Source: Candidatus Hydrogenedens sp. (lineage in GTDB: Bacteria; Hydrogenedentota; Hydrogenedentia; Hydrogenedentales; JAEUWI01). From it: a DNA stretch of 64,000 nt. Made by a program: the position numbers and the translations under genes. The stretch covers positions 185,127 through 249,126 of the forward strand of contig WGMK01000016.1 of assembly GCA_016125095.1 (NCBI GenBank), written 5' to 3'. The notes beneath the pieces are model-generated. The model ran no database searches and had not been told where the DNA came from. It saw only the letters and a program-made list of their open reading frames with translations. The number at the start of each line of letters is the position of its first letter. Position 1 is the first letter of the stretch. Of the stretch, positions 42,539 through 51,904 are shown one piece after another.

Positions 42539-43894
42539 ATGACCGGTTGGAGGGAGTTCCGCATTCACGCCTGGCTGCCCGTGCTGGCGGTATGCATCGC
42601 AGTGTCTGCCTGTTCGCGGCCCGCGCCTCCGGCCGAAACACCGCCTCCGGCCCCCGCGGCAGAAGAAAAGCAGCCCGCCATCCAGTTTCCGATAGCCGAG
42701 CCGCCGCCCGAGGCCCCGCCGAAGCCCGTCGAGCCGGCGCCCGAGGCTGCGCCTGCCCCGCCCCCCCCTCCCGCGCCTCCGGAAAAGCGCGAATCGCCGT
42801 CGCCGCCGCCGCCGCAGAATTTCCGCGTCGAGCCCGGCATGACCTACGGCCAGGTGCGCGATCTCTTCGGCAAGGACGGTGCCGAGATTACAACGGGCGG
42901 CCGCGAAAACGGCGTGATGCGCTGGGAAAAAGACAACGGCGGCAGCGTGCAGGTGCGGTTCAAGGACGGCAAGGTGCTGCGCGCGGCGACGCAGGAACCC
43001 GCAACAGCAGCGCCGGAGGAACCTGCGGCTAACCTGATCACCCAGGCGCAATACGACCGGGTGAAGACGGGGATGTCGCTCTACGAGGTCTCCGAGTTTC
43101 TCGACGTAGAGGGCCGGGCGGTCTCGGACAATGGAGCCGTGCAGATATACCGCTGGCAAGACGACGGCGGGGCCTCGTTCAGCGCGAAGTTCGAGCAGGG
43201 CAAACTGACGCGGAAGACCACCTTATACATACCGGTGCCGGAACCCGCTGCGGCAGAAGGCGAGACGGACGGAGAAGCGGTGGGAATTGAGGGTGCGGAC
43301 GATGCCATGCCCGGCGATGCGGGCGAACAGATGGCCGCGGCTGAGGGCGAAGGCGAAATACCAGAGGAAACGCCCGAGCGCGGCCGCATGGTGTATACGC
43401 GCCGGGGCGTATATGAGGCGCAATCCCCCGCCGAGGCCCGCTCGATGGCCGACGAACGCGCGCCGCAGACCACCCGCCTGGGCTCCCGGGTCGTGGGAAT
43501 CGACCGATCGGAGCCGACGGAAGAGGCGGGCGGTGGAAACGTAACCGGGGCTGCGCGGGACGAGCGCCAGCGCCGCGCGGAACTGCCGCGCTACAGCCAC
43601 TCGCTCAACCGCGGCGTTTACGAGGTCCGTATCGTGAACGAGACGGAAAGCAGCGCCAAGGTGGGTATCCGGCAGGGCAAGCGCGGCCGCGATGCGAGCG
43701 TGCCGGCCGGCGGCCAGACCTCGATCTATGTGGATCGCGGCAGCTACAGCCTTTACTACACCTTGCGCGATGCGCCCTACGACCTAGGCAAGGGCAGCAT
43801 AACCATCGACGGCCAGGAAATGCCCGATATCGAGGTGCGGATTGGCGAGGATGGTTACAGCGCGATGCAGATAGATAGGCCAATCTACTACTAG
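42539..43894 (+). CDS. Lipoprotein with two BamE-like repeats
   Basis: 451 residues. A signal peptide with lipobox VSAC puts the lipidated Cys at about residue 23. A long Pro/Ala/Glu spacer (25-95) follows. Two related beta-rich units come next, VEPGMTYGQVRDLFGKDGAE at about 99 and VKTGMSLYEVSEFLDVEGRA at about 174, each with the tract RW-x(0-4)-D-GG-x-FS/V-x-F-x-x-GK typical of SmpA/OmlA/BamE folds. The remaining sequence is acidic and disordered up to a beta-rich C-terminal domain (about 360-451). AAGGAG precedes the ATG. The large kinase starts about 70 bp downstream on the same strand and may be co-transcribed. Function unknown; an envelope sensor or scaffold is plausible. Confidence 0.75.
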   Translation: MTGWREFRIHAWLPVLAVCIAVSACSRPAPPAETPPPAPAAEEKQPAIQFPIAEPPPEAPPKPVEPAPEAAPAPPPPPAPPEKRESPSPPPPQNFRVEPGMTYGQVRDLFGKDGAEITTGGRENGVMRWEKDNGGSVQVRFKDGKVLRAATQEPATAAPEEPAANLITQAQYDRVKTGMSLYEVSEFLDVEGRAVSDNGAVQIYRWQDDGGASFSAKFEQGKLTRKTTLYIPVPEPAAAEGETDGEAVGIEGADDAMPGDAGEQMAAAEGEGEIPEETPERGRMVYTRRGVYEAQSPAEARSMADERAPQTTRLGSRVVGIDRSEPTEEAGGGNVTGAARDERQRRAELPRYSHSLNRGVYEVRIVNETESSAKVGIRQGKRGRDASVPAGGQTSIYVDRGSYSLYYTLRDAPYDLGKGSITIDGQEMPDIEVRIGEDGYSAMQIDRPIYY

Positions 43895-43963
43895 GTTTCC
43901 CCTGCTGGCTTGCCTTCTGTTCCCGAATGGTGCAAACTCATTTCGGAGAGAGGTAGTCCAACG

Positions 43964-46900
43964 TTGGCCGAGAATCCGCAGAGCGTGTTGTTCGGCAGCA
44001 CGGCCGTTCGCCTCGGCAAAATAGCGCCGGAGGTGCTGGATTCCACTTTGCCCGGCTGGCGGGAATTGCCCGAGCACACGCTCTATGAGCGGGTGATCTC
44101 TGCGGGCCTGCTCTCCGAAGATGCCGCTGCGGAAGTACAGGCCTCGCTTGGGGTGCTGCATCGCACCGGGGCTCCCACGCTTCAAGTCGAGGGAGAGCCC
44201 GCGTGGACGCCGCTCGGCGCGGCGCCCGCGTGGCTGAACATTCAGGCCTTGCGCGACGGCGACGCGGTGCAGGTGCCGGAATTACCGGGGCGCTACAAGG
44301 TAATCCGCGAATACGGCCGGGGCGGCATGGGGCGCGTGCTGCTGGTGCACGACAACGTGCTGGAGCGCGAGATTGCGCTGAAGGAACTGCACACCCGGCA
44401 GGAAACCGACTCGATGATTGGCGGGCTGCATCCGTCGCCGGTGAGCGCGCCGATGGTGGCGCGGTTCCTGCAGGAGGCCCGGATTACGGGTCAGCTCGAG
44501 CACCCGGGCATCGTGCCGGTGTATGAACTCGGGCGCCGCGAAGACGGCACGGTGTACTACACGATGAAGCTGGTGCGGGGCCGGACGCTTTCCGACAGCA
44601 TCCGTCAGGCCGCGAACCTGCAGGAGCGGCTTGAGCTGCTCCCCCACTTCGTGAATCTCTGCCAGGCCATCGCCTACGCGCATAGCCGCGGCGTGGTGCA
44701 CCGCGATTTGAAACCGGGCAACGTGATGCTGGGCGAGTTCGGCGAAACGGTGGTGCTCGACTGGGGCCTGGCCAAGCCGAAAGAGTGGGATGAAACCGAA
44801 TTCGGCTCGGCGGGGCTTTCGGGCGACGGCGAAGAGATTTCGGGCAAGATCCGGCTGGGCAGCGAAGGCTCGTCGAAGAAGACGCTTTACGGCGAGGCGC
44901 TGGGCACGCCGGCGTACATGCCCCCGGAGCAGGCGCGCGGCGACCTCGACAAAATCGACGAGCGCTCCGATGTGTACTCGCTGGGCATGGTGCTGTTCGA
45001 ACTGCTTACGGGAAAGCTGCCCTACGCGGGCGAGAACTTACAGGCACAGCTGGCGCGGGCCATCGTGGGCGATGTGCCCCAGGTGCACGCGCTGGAGCCG
45101 ATGGCGCCTGTCGAGCTCGCGGCCATCTGCCAGCGGGCCCTGAACCGGGACCCCGACAAGCGGTACCAATCCGCCAAGGAACTGGCGGAAGAGGTGCAGC
45201 GCTTCCTTTCGGGCGCCTTGGTCGAGGCGTATTCCTATTCTTTCCGGGAACGCCTGCGGCGGTTCGCCGCCAACTACTGGCTGCCGCTGAGTATCCTCGC
45301 GGTATCCATCGTGGTGGTGGCTTTCATCGGCACGACTGCGATTCTTCGGATACTCGAAGAGAGAAACCGCGCCATCCGGGAAGAAGAAGCGGCCCTGCAG
45401 GCGAAGCAGGACGCGGTAGCGGCGCACGGCGATGCGCTGGCAGCGCGCGACCGGGCGGAAGCATCGGAGGCGCGGGCGGAAGAAGCGGAGCACGCGGCGC
45501 GCCAGGGATTGTACCAATCCAACCTGAGTCTGGCGCGGCAGTACCTGACCACCGGCGACTACTCCTCCGCACGGCGCGCGCTGGAATCGGCCCCACCCGA
45601 ATACAGGGGCTGGGAATGGGGCTACTTGACGGCCGAGGCCTATCCGGAGTGGCGCGAACGCGCGCTGTTTCCGGCGCCATCGCAAGCCACCCTCCGCGAT
45701 TTCGACGTGGAGCCCGTGACCGGAAAGCTGGCCTGCCGGCATCCGCACGGAATAACTGAGATGGTCGACCCGATAACAGGAATGCGTGATCAGTCGTTCG
45801 CCATGAACGACTTGTACGATGGTTCGTTGGGGAGCAGTGTCTGGGGGCAGCGCCTCTCTCCCGACGGTAAGTCCCTCTGTACGTTCCAACCCGACGATAT
45901 CTTCTGGTTCCGCGGGGATTCCGAGGAGCATACCGTGATGACCTCGGTCGAAACGGGCGGCTGGCGTGGCGCATTCAGCGGCGATTCGCGCCGGTTCATC
46001 GTGGTGAGCAAACTCACGCGTGCGGACGTATGGGAATACGGACAGGCGCGGCCGGTCGCATCGCTCGACGTAGGCTACGTCTACAGCGCGGTGTTGAATC
46101 GCGACGGCACGCTCGCTGCGATCGCGTCGAGCAATGCGCCGAGCGTGGCGGATACCCAGTGCAGGCTGGATGTCTTCCGGGTGGACGATGGCGCACTGCT
46201 TTGGAGTGTGCCCACGGCCAGCAATGCCGTGCTGGATGCAGCAATCGACGCCGACCTGCTGGTGACGAACAGCGAAGAAAGCGTGATCTCGGTCTATTCG
46301 TTCAATGAAACCGGCGGTGAAATCGGTCGCGTCGAAGTGCCGAACAAACCGACCGACGTATCGCTGAGCCAGACCGGTGAAACGATAGCCGTGCTCTGCG
46401 AGTCTGGGCGCGTGGATTGGCGCCGGATAGGCACGCCCTCCGAGGCGTTTACATTCGACAAGCCGGGAGAGCCGGCCTCCTCGATAGCGCTTTCTCCCGA
46501 TGGCAGCATGCTGGCGATAGGCACAGTGAAGCGCCGCAGTTATCTGCTGGACGCGTTTACTGGCCGCGAGATGAACCGTTTCCCAGGGCATGACAAATCC
46601 GTGGAGCGGGTCGCATTCTTGATGCCGCAACACTTGCTGCTGACCAGCGACGGTCAAACGCTCCGGTTCTGGCGCTGGGATACACAACCCCCAAATCGCA
46701 TCCTGCCCATCGAGATTGCGGAGGCCGTGCCCTTGGACGAGGGCAAGGTAGCGGTGCTGACGACGACGTCGGAATTCCTGAGCGAGAACCCCTTCAACCT
46801 GCACCCGGAGGCCGGGAAACCGATTCTGATCGAAATGCCCGAGCACGCCCGGATTTCAGGCAACGGGCGGCGTGTGATCGAGTTCACCACCAACGGCGCC

Positions 46901-49666
46901 TTGGTACACGACCTAAAGAATGACTCAATGACGACAATCGCGGCGGGGCACGATCTGCGCTTTGCCCCGGTGGATGTTTCGGACGACGGGGGCCTGCTCG
47001 CGTTGGCCGTGCCTTCGCGCAACGACGAATCCGAACTGACCGTCTACGATATCGATGCGTATGTCTCCGGCCGGCAGTCGCCTTTGCTCCGCCTGCGCTT
47101 TTACTTTCCAATTCTCCAGCGCATGTACGGACCGGGTGGAATCGCGCTTTGCCCGGATGGACGCTCAATCCTGATCACCATGATGGACTCCTTGTCGGTT
47201 TACGACCTCGAAAGCCAACGGATGATGGCAGCCTTCGAGGTGCCCGATACCGCCGATGCGCTGCGCCTTGCGCAAGGCTTCTCGCACGACGGGCGATTCT
47301 ACGTCTACGCCAACAGCACCGGAGGGGCGACCATCGTCGATTGGCAGAAGGAAACCGTGCTGGCATCGACGCTGGCGAGCAGCAGTGCTTGCACCGCGTT
47401 GGCGTTCAGCCCGGACGACCAGCGCCTTTTCGCAGGGTACGCCGACGGCAGCATCCGCATTTGGAACCCGGGGACCGGCACCGAGGTGCTTCCCCTGCAA
47501 CGGCTTGAATCGGGCGTAAAGGGCTTGCTTCCCTGTCCCGATGGCCTCACTTTGCTTGCATGGAGCAGCTCCAGCGAGGCGCGGCTGTTCCGCGCCATCG
47601 ATTGGGAGCGGCTTCCCATGGGCGAGTCGACCCCGCTCTCCGAGCGCATGGGCCTCTTCTATCGCTATCTTCCGGAATTGCGGCCGCCGGGCACCGAGGT
47701 TGATGCGCTCCTCTACGCGGTCGAAGAGGCGAAGGGATACTTGGCCACCGACACCCAGGCGGGTGTGGACGTCATCGCCGACTACTCGAACCTAGCCCCC
47801 TATCTCGACGCTGAAACCATCGAATCGGCGCGCGCGGCCGGCATCGTGCCGGGCAGACTCGGCGAGTTGGCCTCCAGCCCCAAGGGGCGCTTGCTCGACT
47901 TGGATATTGCCGAGGCCTGGGCCGCTTCGCTGGAAGAAGCGATAGCGTCGGGCGACGCCGCGAACGAGCAGCGCTTGGCCGCGCTGCTGAAACTGGCTGG
48001 CGAAGGTCCCGACACCCGCACGCTTTCAAAACGCCTGATTGAGCGGCCCGAGCCGTGCTGGAATGCGGCCTTGATATCGGGCAGAGCGGCGTACGAGCGT
48101 TATGACAGCGCTCTTCACGCGATTACGCTTGGCCGCATCGAGCGGCACCTCGGGTTGCTCGACGACGCGGTCCTGCACATGGCAGCCGCATACCATGAGC
48201 GGCCAACCGATTACGCGGAATACGCCTGGGTGCTTGCCGAGCGAGGAGAGCCCGGCGATGTCCGGGAAGCCTGGCGCGTGCTGCGCAAAGAGGTCGAGGA
48301 CTTCAAAAGCCTGGCCGCGGTTCCGCAGGTGCTGAGACGCCTCGAGTCGCTGCCGACACCCGCCGACGCGGCGGACGACCGGGACCGGGTGCTCGCGATT
48401 GTCGAGGCTCCGGCGTCCGGCTGGATGAACTACCCGTATCAGACCGACCTGGCGTCGGCGATGGAAACAGCGCGCGCCGATGGACGTCTGGTATTGGCCG
48501 AGTTCAGCGTCGAGGGATCGCACCTGACGCAGGAAATGCTCGAGAACGTGCTTAGCCGGCCGGAAATCCAGGAGAAGTTGGGCCAGCACTATGTATGGGT
48601 GCGGCTTGACGGTCCTGCATCCGACGAACTTACCACGCGCTATCGGGTCAATCAGTTCCCCACGTTTATTGCACTGAATGTCGCGGGTGAGGAACTCGAG
48701 CGCATGGAGTCGAGCAAGAGCGCCGACAACTTCAATCACGCGTTTCTCCACGAATTCAGCATCGCGCCTTGTGTCATGGATTGGATGGTGCGGGAACCGG
48801 AGCCGATCAATACCTTGGCCGTTGACACGGTCTTGCAAGAGATCTCGGATGGCATGGTACAACACCCGGCGTGGCATGCGGCCCGATCGACATCTCTCCA
48901 CGGTGAAATCGACCTGAACAAGTGCTTTGTGGAAACGTCCCAATCAGACTTATGGATGGCGGCCCGTGTGGAGGCGCTGGAAGACGTTTCGTGTCGATTC
49001 GACGTTTCGTTTGACGACTATGGCGCCGTCTATCTGGACGGTAAAAGCGTGTTTGAGCACACCACCCCGGGGGGAGCGATGGATCACGCGCACACGCTGA
49101 ACCTCGACCTGGGCGCGGGCATTCATACACTGGTACTGCGCGTCACCAATGTCGTGGACCGGGCAGCCGCAAAGCTGCGCGTGGGCAAGAATCTCGAGTC
49201 GGCGGACACCATACGGATACTGCCGGTGCCCGAGGACATGGCGCGGCTCGAGCGCCAGTCCGACACGGCCTCGACCGATGTCGACGATGTTGCCATGGCA
49301 ACAAGAGGCGCAGAACGCGTTCCGATTTCAAAGAATACGCTTTTAACGGCCTGGCGGGACGAATGGCAGCGTTCGGGTATTGGTATCATTTCACGCGCGG
49401 GCATCGAGGTGGTGTTCGACGAAAACGGCGCGCCGATGGGGATACGCGGCAACAACTTCAGCGAGGTGCCGGTATGTACGATGCTGAAGATGCGGGACGG
49501 CGACGTCATTCTCTCCATCAACGGCCAGAAGCTCTCGAAAGGCCTCGATTTTTCGAGCTACGAAACGACCTTTAGCGAGATGAGCGAAGCGCGCCTGCCG
49601 ACATGGTATGTCGACCTGCTCCGCGACGGCGAACCCATGCGAATCGAGTTCGAGATTCAGTATTGA
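43964..49666 (+). CDS. Transmembrane Ser/Thr kinase with propeller, thioredoxin-like and PDZ-like domains
   Basis: About 1900 residues from the TTG at 43964 (GGAGAGAGG upstream); a TTG at 43910 lacks a ribosome site. A short helical N-domain is followed by a Hanks-type kinase at about 110-415: glycine loop GRGGMG, Lys in [22 protein letters not shown] in place of [16 protein letters not shown]. One membrane helix lies at about 439-461, then a charged coiled coil. Outside are WD40/PQQ-like propeller repeats (about 550-1200), helical repeats, a thioredoxin-like domain without CXXC (about 1487-1590), a beta-sandwich resembling a PA14/glycosidase accessory domain, and a C-terminal PDZ-like domain reminiscent of GspC ([16 protein letters not shown], about 1802-1899). 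The catalytic residues look intact. Probably an envelope signal receptor; ligand unknown. Confidence 0.85.
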   Translation: MAENPQSVLFGSTAVRLGKIAPEVLDSTLPGWRELPEHTLYERVISAGLLSEDAAAEVQASLGVLHRTGAPTLQVEGEPAWTPLGAAPAWLNIQALRDGDAVQVPELPGRYKVIREYGRGGMGRVLLVHDNVLEREIALKELHTRQETDSMIGGLHPSPVSAPMVARFLQEARITGQLEHPGIVPVYELGRREDGTVYYTMKLVRGRTLSDSIRQAANLQERLELLPHFVNLCQAIAYAHSRGVVHRDLKPGNVMLGEFGETVVLDWGLAKPKEWDETEFGSAGLSGDGEEISGKIRLGSEGSSKKTLYGEALGTPAYMPPEQARGDLDKIDERSDVYSLGMVLFELLTGKLPYAGENLQAQLARAIVGDVPQVHALEPMAPVELAAICQRALNRDPDKRYQSAKELAEEVQRFLSGALVEAYSYSFRERLRRFAANYWLPLSILAVSIVVVAFIGTTAILRILEERNRAIREEEAALQAKQDAVAAHGDALAARDRAEASEARAEEAEHAARQGLYQSNLSLARQYLTTGDYSSARRALESAPPEYRGWEWGYLTAEAYPEWRERALFPAPSQATLRDFDVEPVTGKLACRHPHGITEMVDPITGMRDQSFAMNDLYDGSLGSSVWGQRLSPDGKSLCTFQPDDIFWFRGDSEEHTVMTSVETGGWRGAFSGDSRRFIVVSKLTRADVWEYGQARPVASLDVGYVYSAVLNRDGTLAAIASSNAPSVADTQCRLDVFRVDDGALLWSVPTASNAVLDAAIDADLLVTNSEESVISVYSFNETGGEIGRVEVPNKPTDVSLSQTGETIAVLCESGRVDWRRIGTPSEAFTFDKPGEPASSIALSPDGSMLAIGTVKRRSYLLDAFTGREMNRFPGHDKSVERVAFLMPQHLLLTSDGQTLRFWRWDTQPPNRILPIEIAEAVPLDEGKVAVLTTTSEFLSENPFNLHPEAGKPILIEMPEHARISGNGRRVIEFTTNGALVHDLKNDSMTTIAAGHDLRFAPVDVSDDGGLLALAVPSRNDESELTVYDIDAYVSGRQSPLLRLRFYFPILQRMYGPGGIALCPDGRSILITMMDSLSVYDLESQRMMAAFEVPDTADALRLAQGFSHDGRFYVYANSTGGATIVDWQKETVLASTLASSSACTALAFSPDDQRLFAGYADGSIRIWNPGTGTEVLPLQRLESGVKGLLPCPDGLTLLAWSSSSEARLFRAIDWERLPMGESTPLSERMGLFYRYLPELRPPGTEVDALLYAVEEAKGYLATDTQAGVDVIADYSNLAPYLDAETIESARAAGIVPGRLGELASSPKGRLLDLDIAEAWAASLEEAIASGDAANEQRLAALLKLAGEGPDTRTLSKRLIERPEPCWNAALISGRAAYERYDSALHAITLGRIERHLGLLDDAVLHMAAAYHERPTDYAEYAWVLAERGEPGDVREAWRVLRKEVEDFKSLAAVPQVLRRLESLPTPADAADDRDRVLAIVEAPASGWMNYPYQTDLASAMETARADGRLVLAEFSVEGSHLTQEMLENVLSRPEIQEKLGQHYVWVRLDGPASDELTTRYRVNQFPTFIALNVAGEELERMESSKSADNFNHAFLHEFSIAPCVMDWMVREPEPINTLAVDTVLQEISDGMVQHPAWHAARSTSLHGEIDLNKCFVETSQSDLWMAARVEALEDVSCRFDVSFDDYGAVYLDGKSVFEHTTPGGAMDHAHTLNLDLGAGIHTLVLRVTNVVDRAAAKLRVGKNLESADTIRILPVPEDMARLERQSDTASTDVDDVAMATRGAERVPISKNTLLTAWRDEWQRSGIGIISRAGIEVVFDENGAPMGIRGNNFSEVPVCTMLKMRDGDVILSINGQKLSKGLDFSSYETTFSEMSEARLPTWYVDLLRDGEPMRIEFEIQY

Positions 49667-49673
49667 GTTCCGC

Positions 49674-51089
49674 CTACCGGGGGAAGGCCTCGAGGATATC
49701 GCAGACCTGATCGTAGAAAGGGTACTGCGAGAAGTAGCAGACGCCGAGCCGCACGATGACCAGCTGCCGCGAGGGGATCACGACAATCTTCTGGCCTTCG
49801 AACCCGGAGGCATTGAATACATCGTCGGGCAGCGGCACGCCCCGCGCTTCGGCGGCCGCGCGGTCGTCGAGCGTGGGCCGCCACCAGTGCGCGCCGTAGT
49901 TGTTCTTCGGCGCGGTGGGCGTCGCGGTCATGGCATAGTCCGCCCAGCCTTCCGGCAGGATGCGCTCGCCTTGCCATACGCCGTCGTGCAGGTAGAGCAG
50001 TCCAAAGCGGGCATAGTCGCGCGCGGTCGCATGCAGATACGACGAGCCGACATAGGTGCCCGTGGCGTCCGCCTCAATGACCGCGCTGCGCATGCCGATT
50101 TTGCTGAAGATTTCCTGGTACGGAAGGGCGTAGTAGACGGCCTCGTCGTAGCGCTGGCGCAGTACCCAGCTGAGCAGGTTGGTCGTGCCGCTGCCGTAGG
50201 CCCAGTGGGTATCGGGCGGAAACGCGAGTGGCAGCGACATGAAGTATTCCGCAGCGCCGGGGTTGTCGAAAAGCATGGTGGTGAGCTGCGCGGGCGGCGT
50301 GTAGTCCACTTCGGTGAAATCGATGCCGCTACTCATGCGCAGCAGCATGTCGAGCGTAATCTGCGCGCGCGGATCGCCTGCGCCCTGCCACGCCGGCACG
50401 GGCGCCCGCTCGTGTATATCGACCTTGCCGTCGCGCACGGCAATACCATAGAGCGCGTGAAAAATACTCTTGGTCACCGACCACGCGGCGAGTCGCTGTT
50501 CAGGGCCGAAGCCCGGGGCGTAGCGCTCGGCGACGACTTCATTCTGGTACACGACCATCACGGCGCGGGTATTGCGCTTGTGCCAGGGGTTTGGCTCGGC
50601 GAACATGCCCTCGACGGCGCCGTCGAGCTTTGCCTTGTCGTAGTCCTCGGGCACGGGTTTTCCCGATGGCGCATCGCCCATGGGCCAGGGCTGTTCCTTC
50701 AGGGCGCTCAGGTCGGGGATCAGGTCCGGCCTCGCCTGGGCGCGCAGGGCGTCGATATCGCCATCGAGCGCCAGCGCGACCCCCAGGCCTTCGCGGTAGA
50801 CCGCCGTGCGCTTGACCGAGGGAAACACCCAGCCGGTGACCGTCTTGCCCTCGTAGTCGACTTCGTAGTGGAACCACGGCAGGAAACCGAGTTCCTGCTG
50901 ACGCACGCTCTCGGCATCGCGCCCGAGCACGAAGACACCCGTGGCGATGAGCTTGGCGCAATACCCCGCCCCCACTTCCTTCGATTCCCAGAGGAACCAG
51001 AAGAGCCCCCCGGCAATCAGCAGGGAGGCGGCGAGCGGCAGCAGGACCAAGGCAAGCAAGACGCGTCGAATGAGTTTCGCGTGTTTCAT
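49674..51089 (-). CDS. Membrane-anchored serine hydrolase (beta-lactamase class C family)
   Basis: 471 residues. N-terminal hydrophobic helix at about 9-34 acts as signal anchor. The beta-lactamase-like domain starts near 165; the nucleophile motif is SVTK in RLAAWSVTKSIFHALYG and the Tyr motif is YGSG in WAYGSGTTNLLSWVL. FNASGFEGQKIVVIP fills the place of the third (KTG-like) box. This is the 6-aminohexanoate-dimer hydrolase/esterase-like branch rather than a resistance enzyme. The start is the ATG at 51087-51089. The stop lies 7 bp from the convergent kinase stop. Substrate unknown. Confidence 0.87.
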   Translation of the reverse strand: MKHAKLIRRVLLALVLLPLAASLLIAGGLFWFLWESKEVGAGYCAKLIATGVFVLGRDAESVRQQELGFLPWFHYEVDYEGKTVTGWVFPSVKRTAVYREGLGVALALDGDIDALRAQARPDLIPDLSALKEQPWPMGDAPSGKPVPEDYDKAKLDGAVEGMFAEPNPWHKRNTRAVMVVYQNEVVAERYAPGFGPEQRLAAWSVTKSIFHALYGIAVRDGKVDIHERAPVPAWQGAGDPRAQITLDMLLRMSSGIDFTEVDYTPPAQLTTMLFDNPGAAEYFMSLPLAFPPDTHWAYGSGTTNLLSWVLRQRYDEAVYYALPYQEIFSKIGMRSAVIEADATGTYVGSSYLHATARDYARFGLLYLHDGVWQGERILPEGWADYAMTATPTAPKNNYGAHWWRPTLDDRAAAEARGVPLPDDVFNASGFEGQKIVVIPSRQLVIVRLGVCYFSQYPFYDQVCDILEAFPR

Positions 51090-51156
51090 GGGCCGGGAGT
51101 ATAGGGGGCCAGGGCCGCAGCCGCAACGGAAGGCCTTGACGCGGGCGCGCCTGAGG

Positions 51157-51169
51157 CGCACACTGTGCG
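51157..51169. promoter_or_regulatory. Inverted repeat in the serine hydrolase-DUF1080 divergent gap
   Basis: CGCACA-C-TGTGCG, a 13-bp dyad, 46 bp before the DUF1080 ATG. A TTGACG (51136-51141) lies 17 bp before CACACT (51159-51164), which would place the dyad over a weak -10. Tentative. Confidence 0.3.
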
Positions 51170-51214
51170 GATTCGGGCCGGGACGCTGGGTTCCGCGCGC
51201 AGGAGGAGTCTGTC

Positions 51215-51898
51215 ATGAAGAAGCATGTATTTACCGCCTTGGCCGTCGCCGCGATGGCCGTTACCGTGGGCGCCTTTGCCGAGGAAGACGGCTGGACCAG
51301 TCTGTTCGACGGGAAGTCGCTGGACGGCTGGACCCAGAAGAACGGAACGGCCACCTATCGCGTGGAGGAGGGCGCGATCGTCGGGCAGACCACGCAGGGC
51401 AGCCCGAATTCGTTCCTGTGCTCGAAAGAGGAATACGGCGATTTCGAACTGGAATTCGACGTGAAGCTCATCAACTCGGAGCTGAACTCCGGCGTGCAGA
51501 TCCGCTCGGCCACGGCGCGGCCCTTCCGCGATCAGGAATTCGGCCGGGTGAATGGCCCGCAGGTGGAAATCGAGGCGAGCGGCGAGAACGGGGCCGAGGC
51601 GGGCTATATCTACGGCGAGGCCTGCGGCGGCTGGATGACACCCGAGGACAAGCTGATTCCGCTCAAGGTGTTCAAGGACGGCGAGTGGAACCACTACCGT
51701 GTGGTGGCGCAGGGCGCGCATATCCAGACCTGGATTAACGGCGAGCAGGTGTCGGACCTGGTGGACGAGGCGAAACTGGAATCCCACCCGAAGGGCTTTA
51801 TCGGCCTGCAGGTACACGCCATCGGCAAGGACGAGGGGCCCTACGAGGTGGCCTGGCGCGACATCCGCATCAAGCCGCTCGACGCCGCAAAGGAATAG
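51215..51898 (+). CDS. Secreted DUF1080 (3-keto-disaccharide hydrolase-type) protein
   Basis: 227 residues. Signal peptide at 1-22. One concanavalin-like jelly-roll domain begins with the family opening GWTSLFDGKSLDGWTQK and shows FELEFDVKLINSELNSGVQIRS, GPQVEIEASGENGAEAGYIYG and GFIGLQVHAIGK. Characterised members act on 3-keto-glycosides; most are unassigned and abound in Planctomycetes-like genomes. A very strong AGGAGGAG precedes the ATG. The stop is 6 bp from the convergent stop of the PQQ-type protein. Confidence 0.9.
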   Translation: MKKHVFTALAVAAMAVTVGAFAEEDGWTSLFDGKSLDGWTQKNGTATYRVEEGAIVGQTTQGSPNSFLCSKEEYGDFELEFDVKLINSELNSGVQIRSATARPFRDQEFGRVNGPQVEIEASGENGAEAGYIYGEACGGWMTPEDKLIPLKVFKDGEWNHYRVVAQGAHIQTWINGEQVSDLVDEAKLESHPKGFIGLQVHAIGKDEGPYEVAWRDIRIKPLDAAKE

Positions 51899-51904
51899 CG
51901 ACCG

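Noticed and set aside
42539..43894. The Pro/Ala-rich lipoprotein as a TonB or PEGA-type protein
   Set aside because: It has a lipobox and two BamE-like repeats, not an uncleaved TonB anchor; the C-terminal beta region could resemble PEGA-like folds but is not convincing.
45038..46846. 602-codon frame antisense to the kinase
   Set aside because: Shadow frame; no ribosome site or motif.
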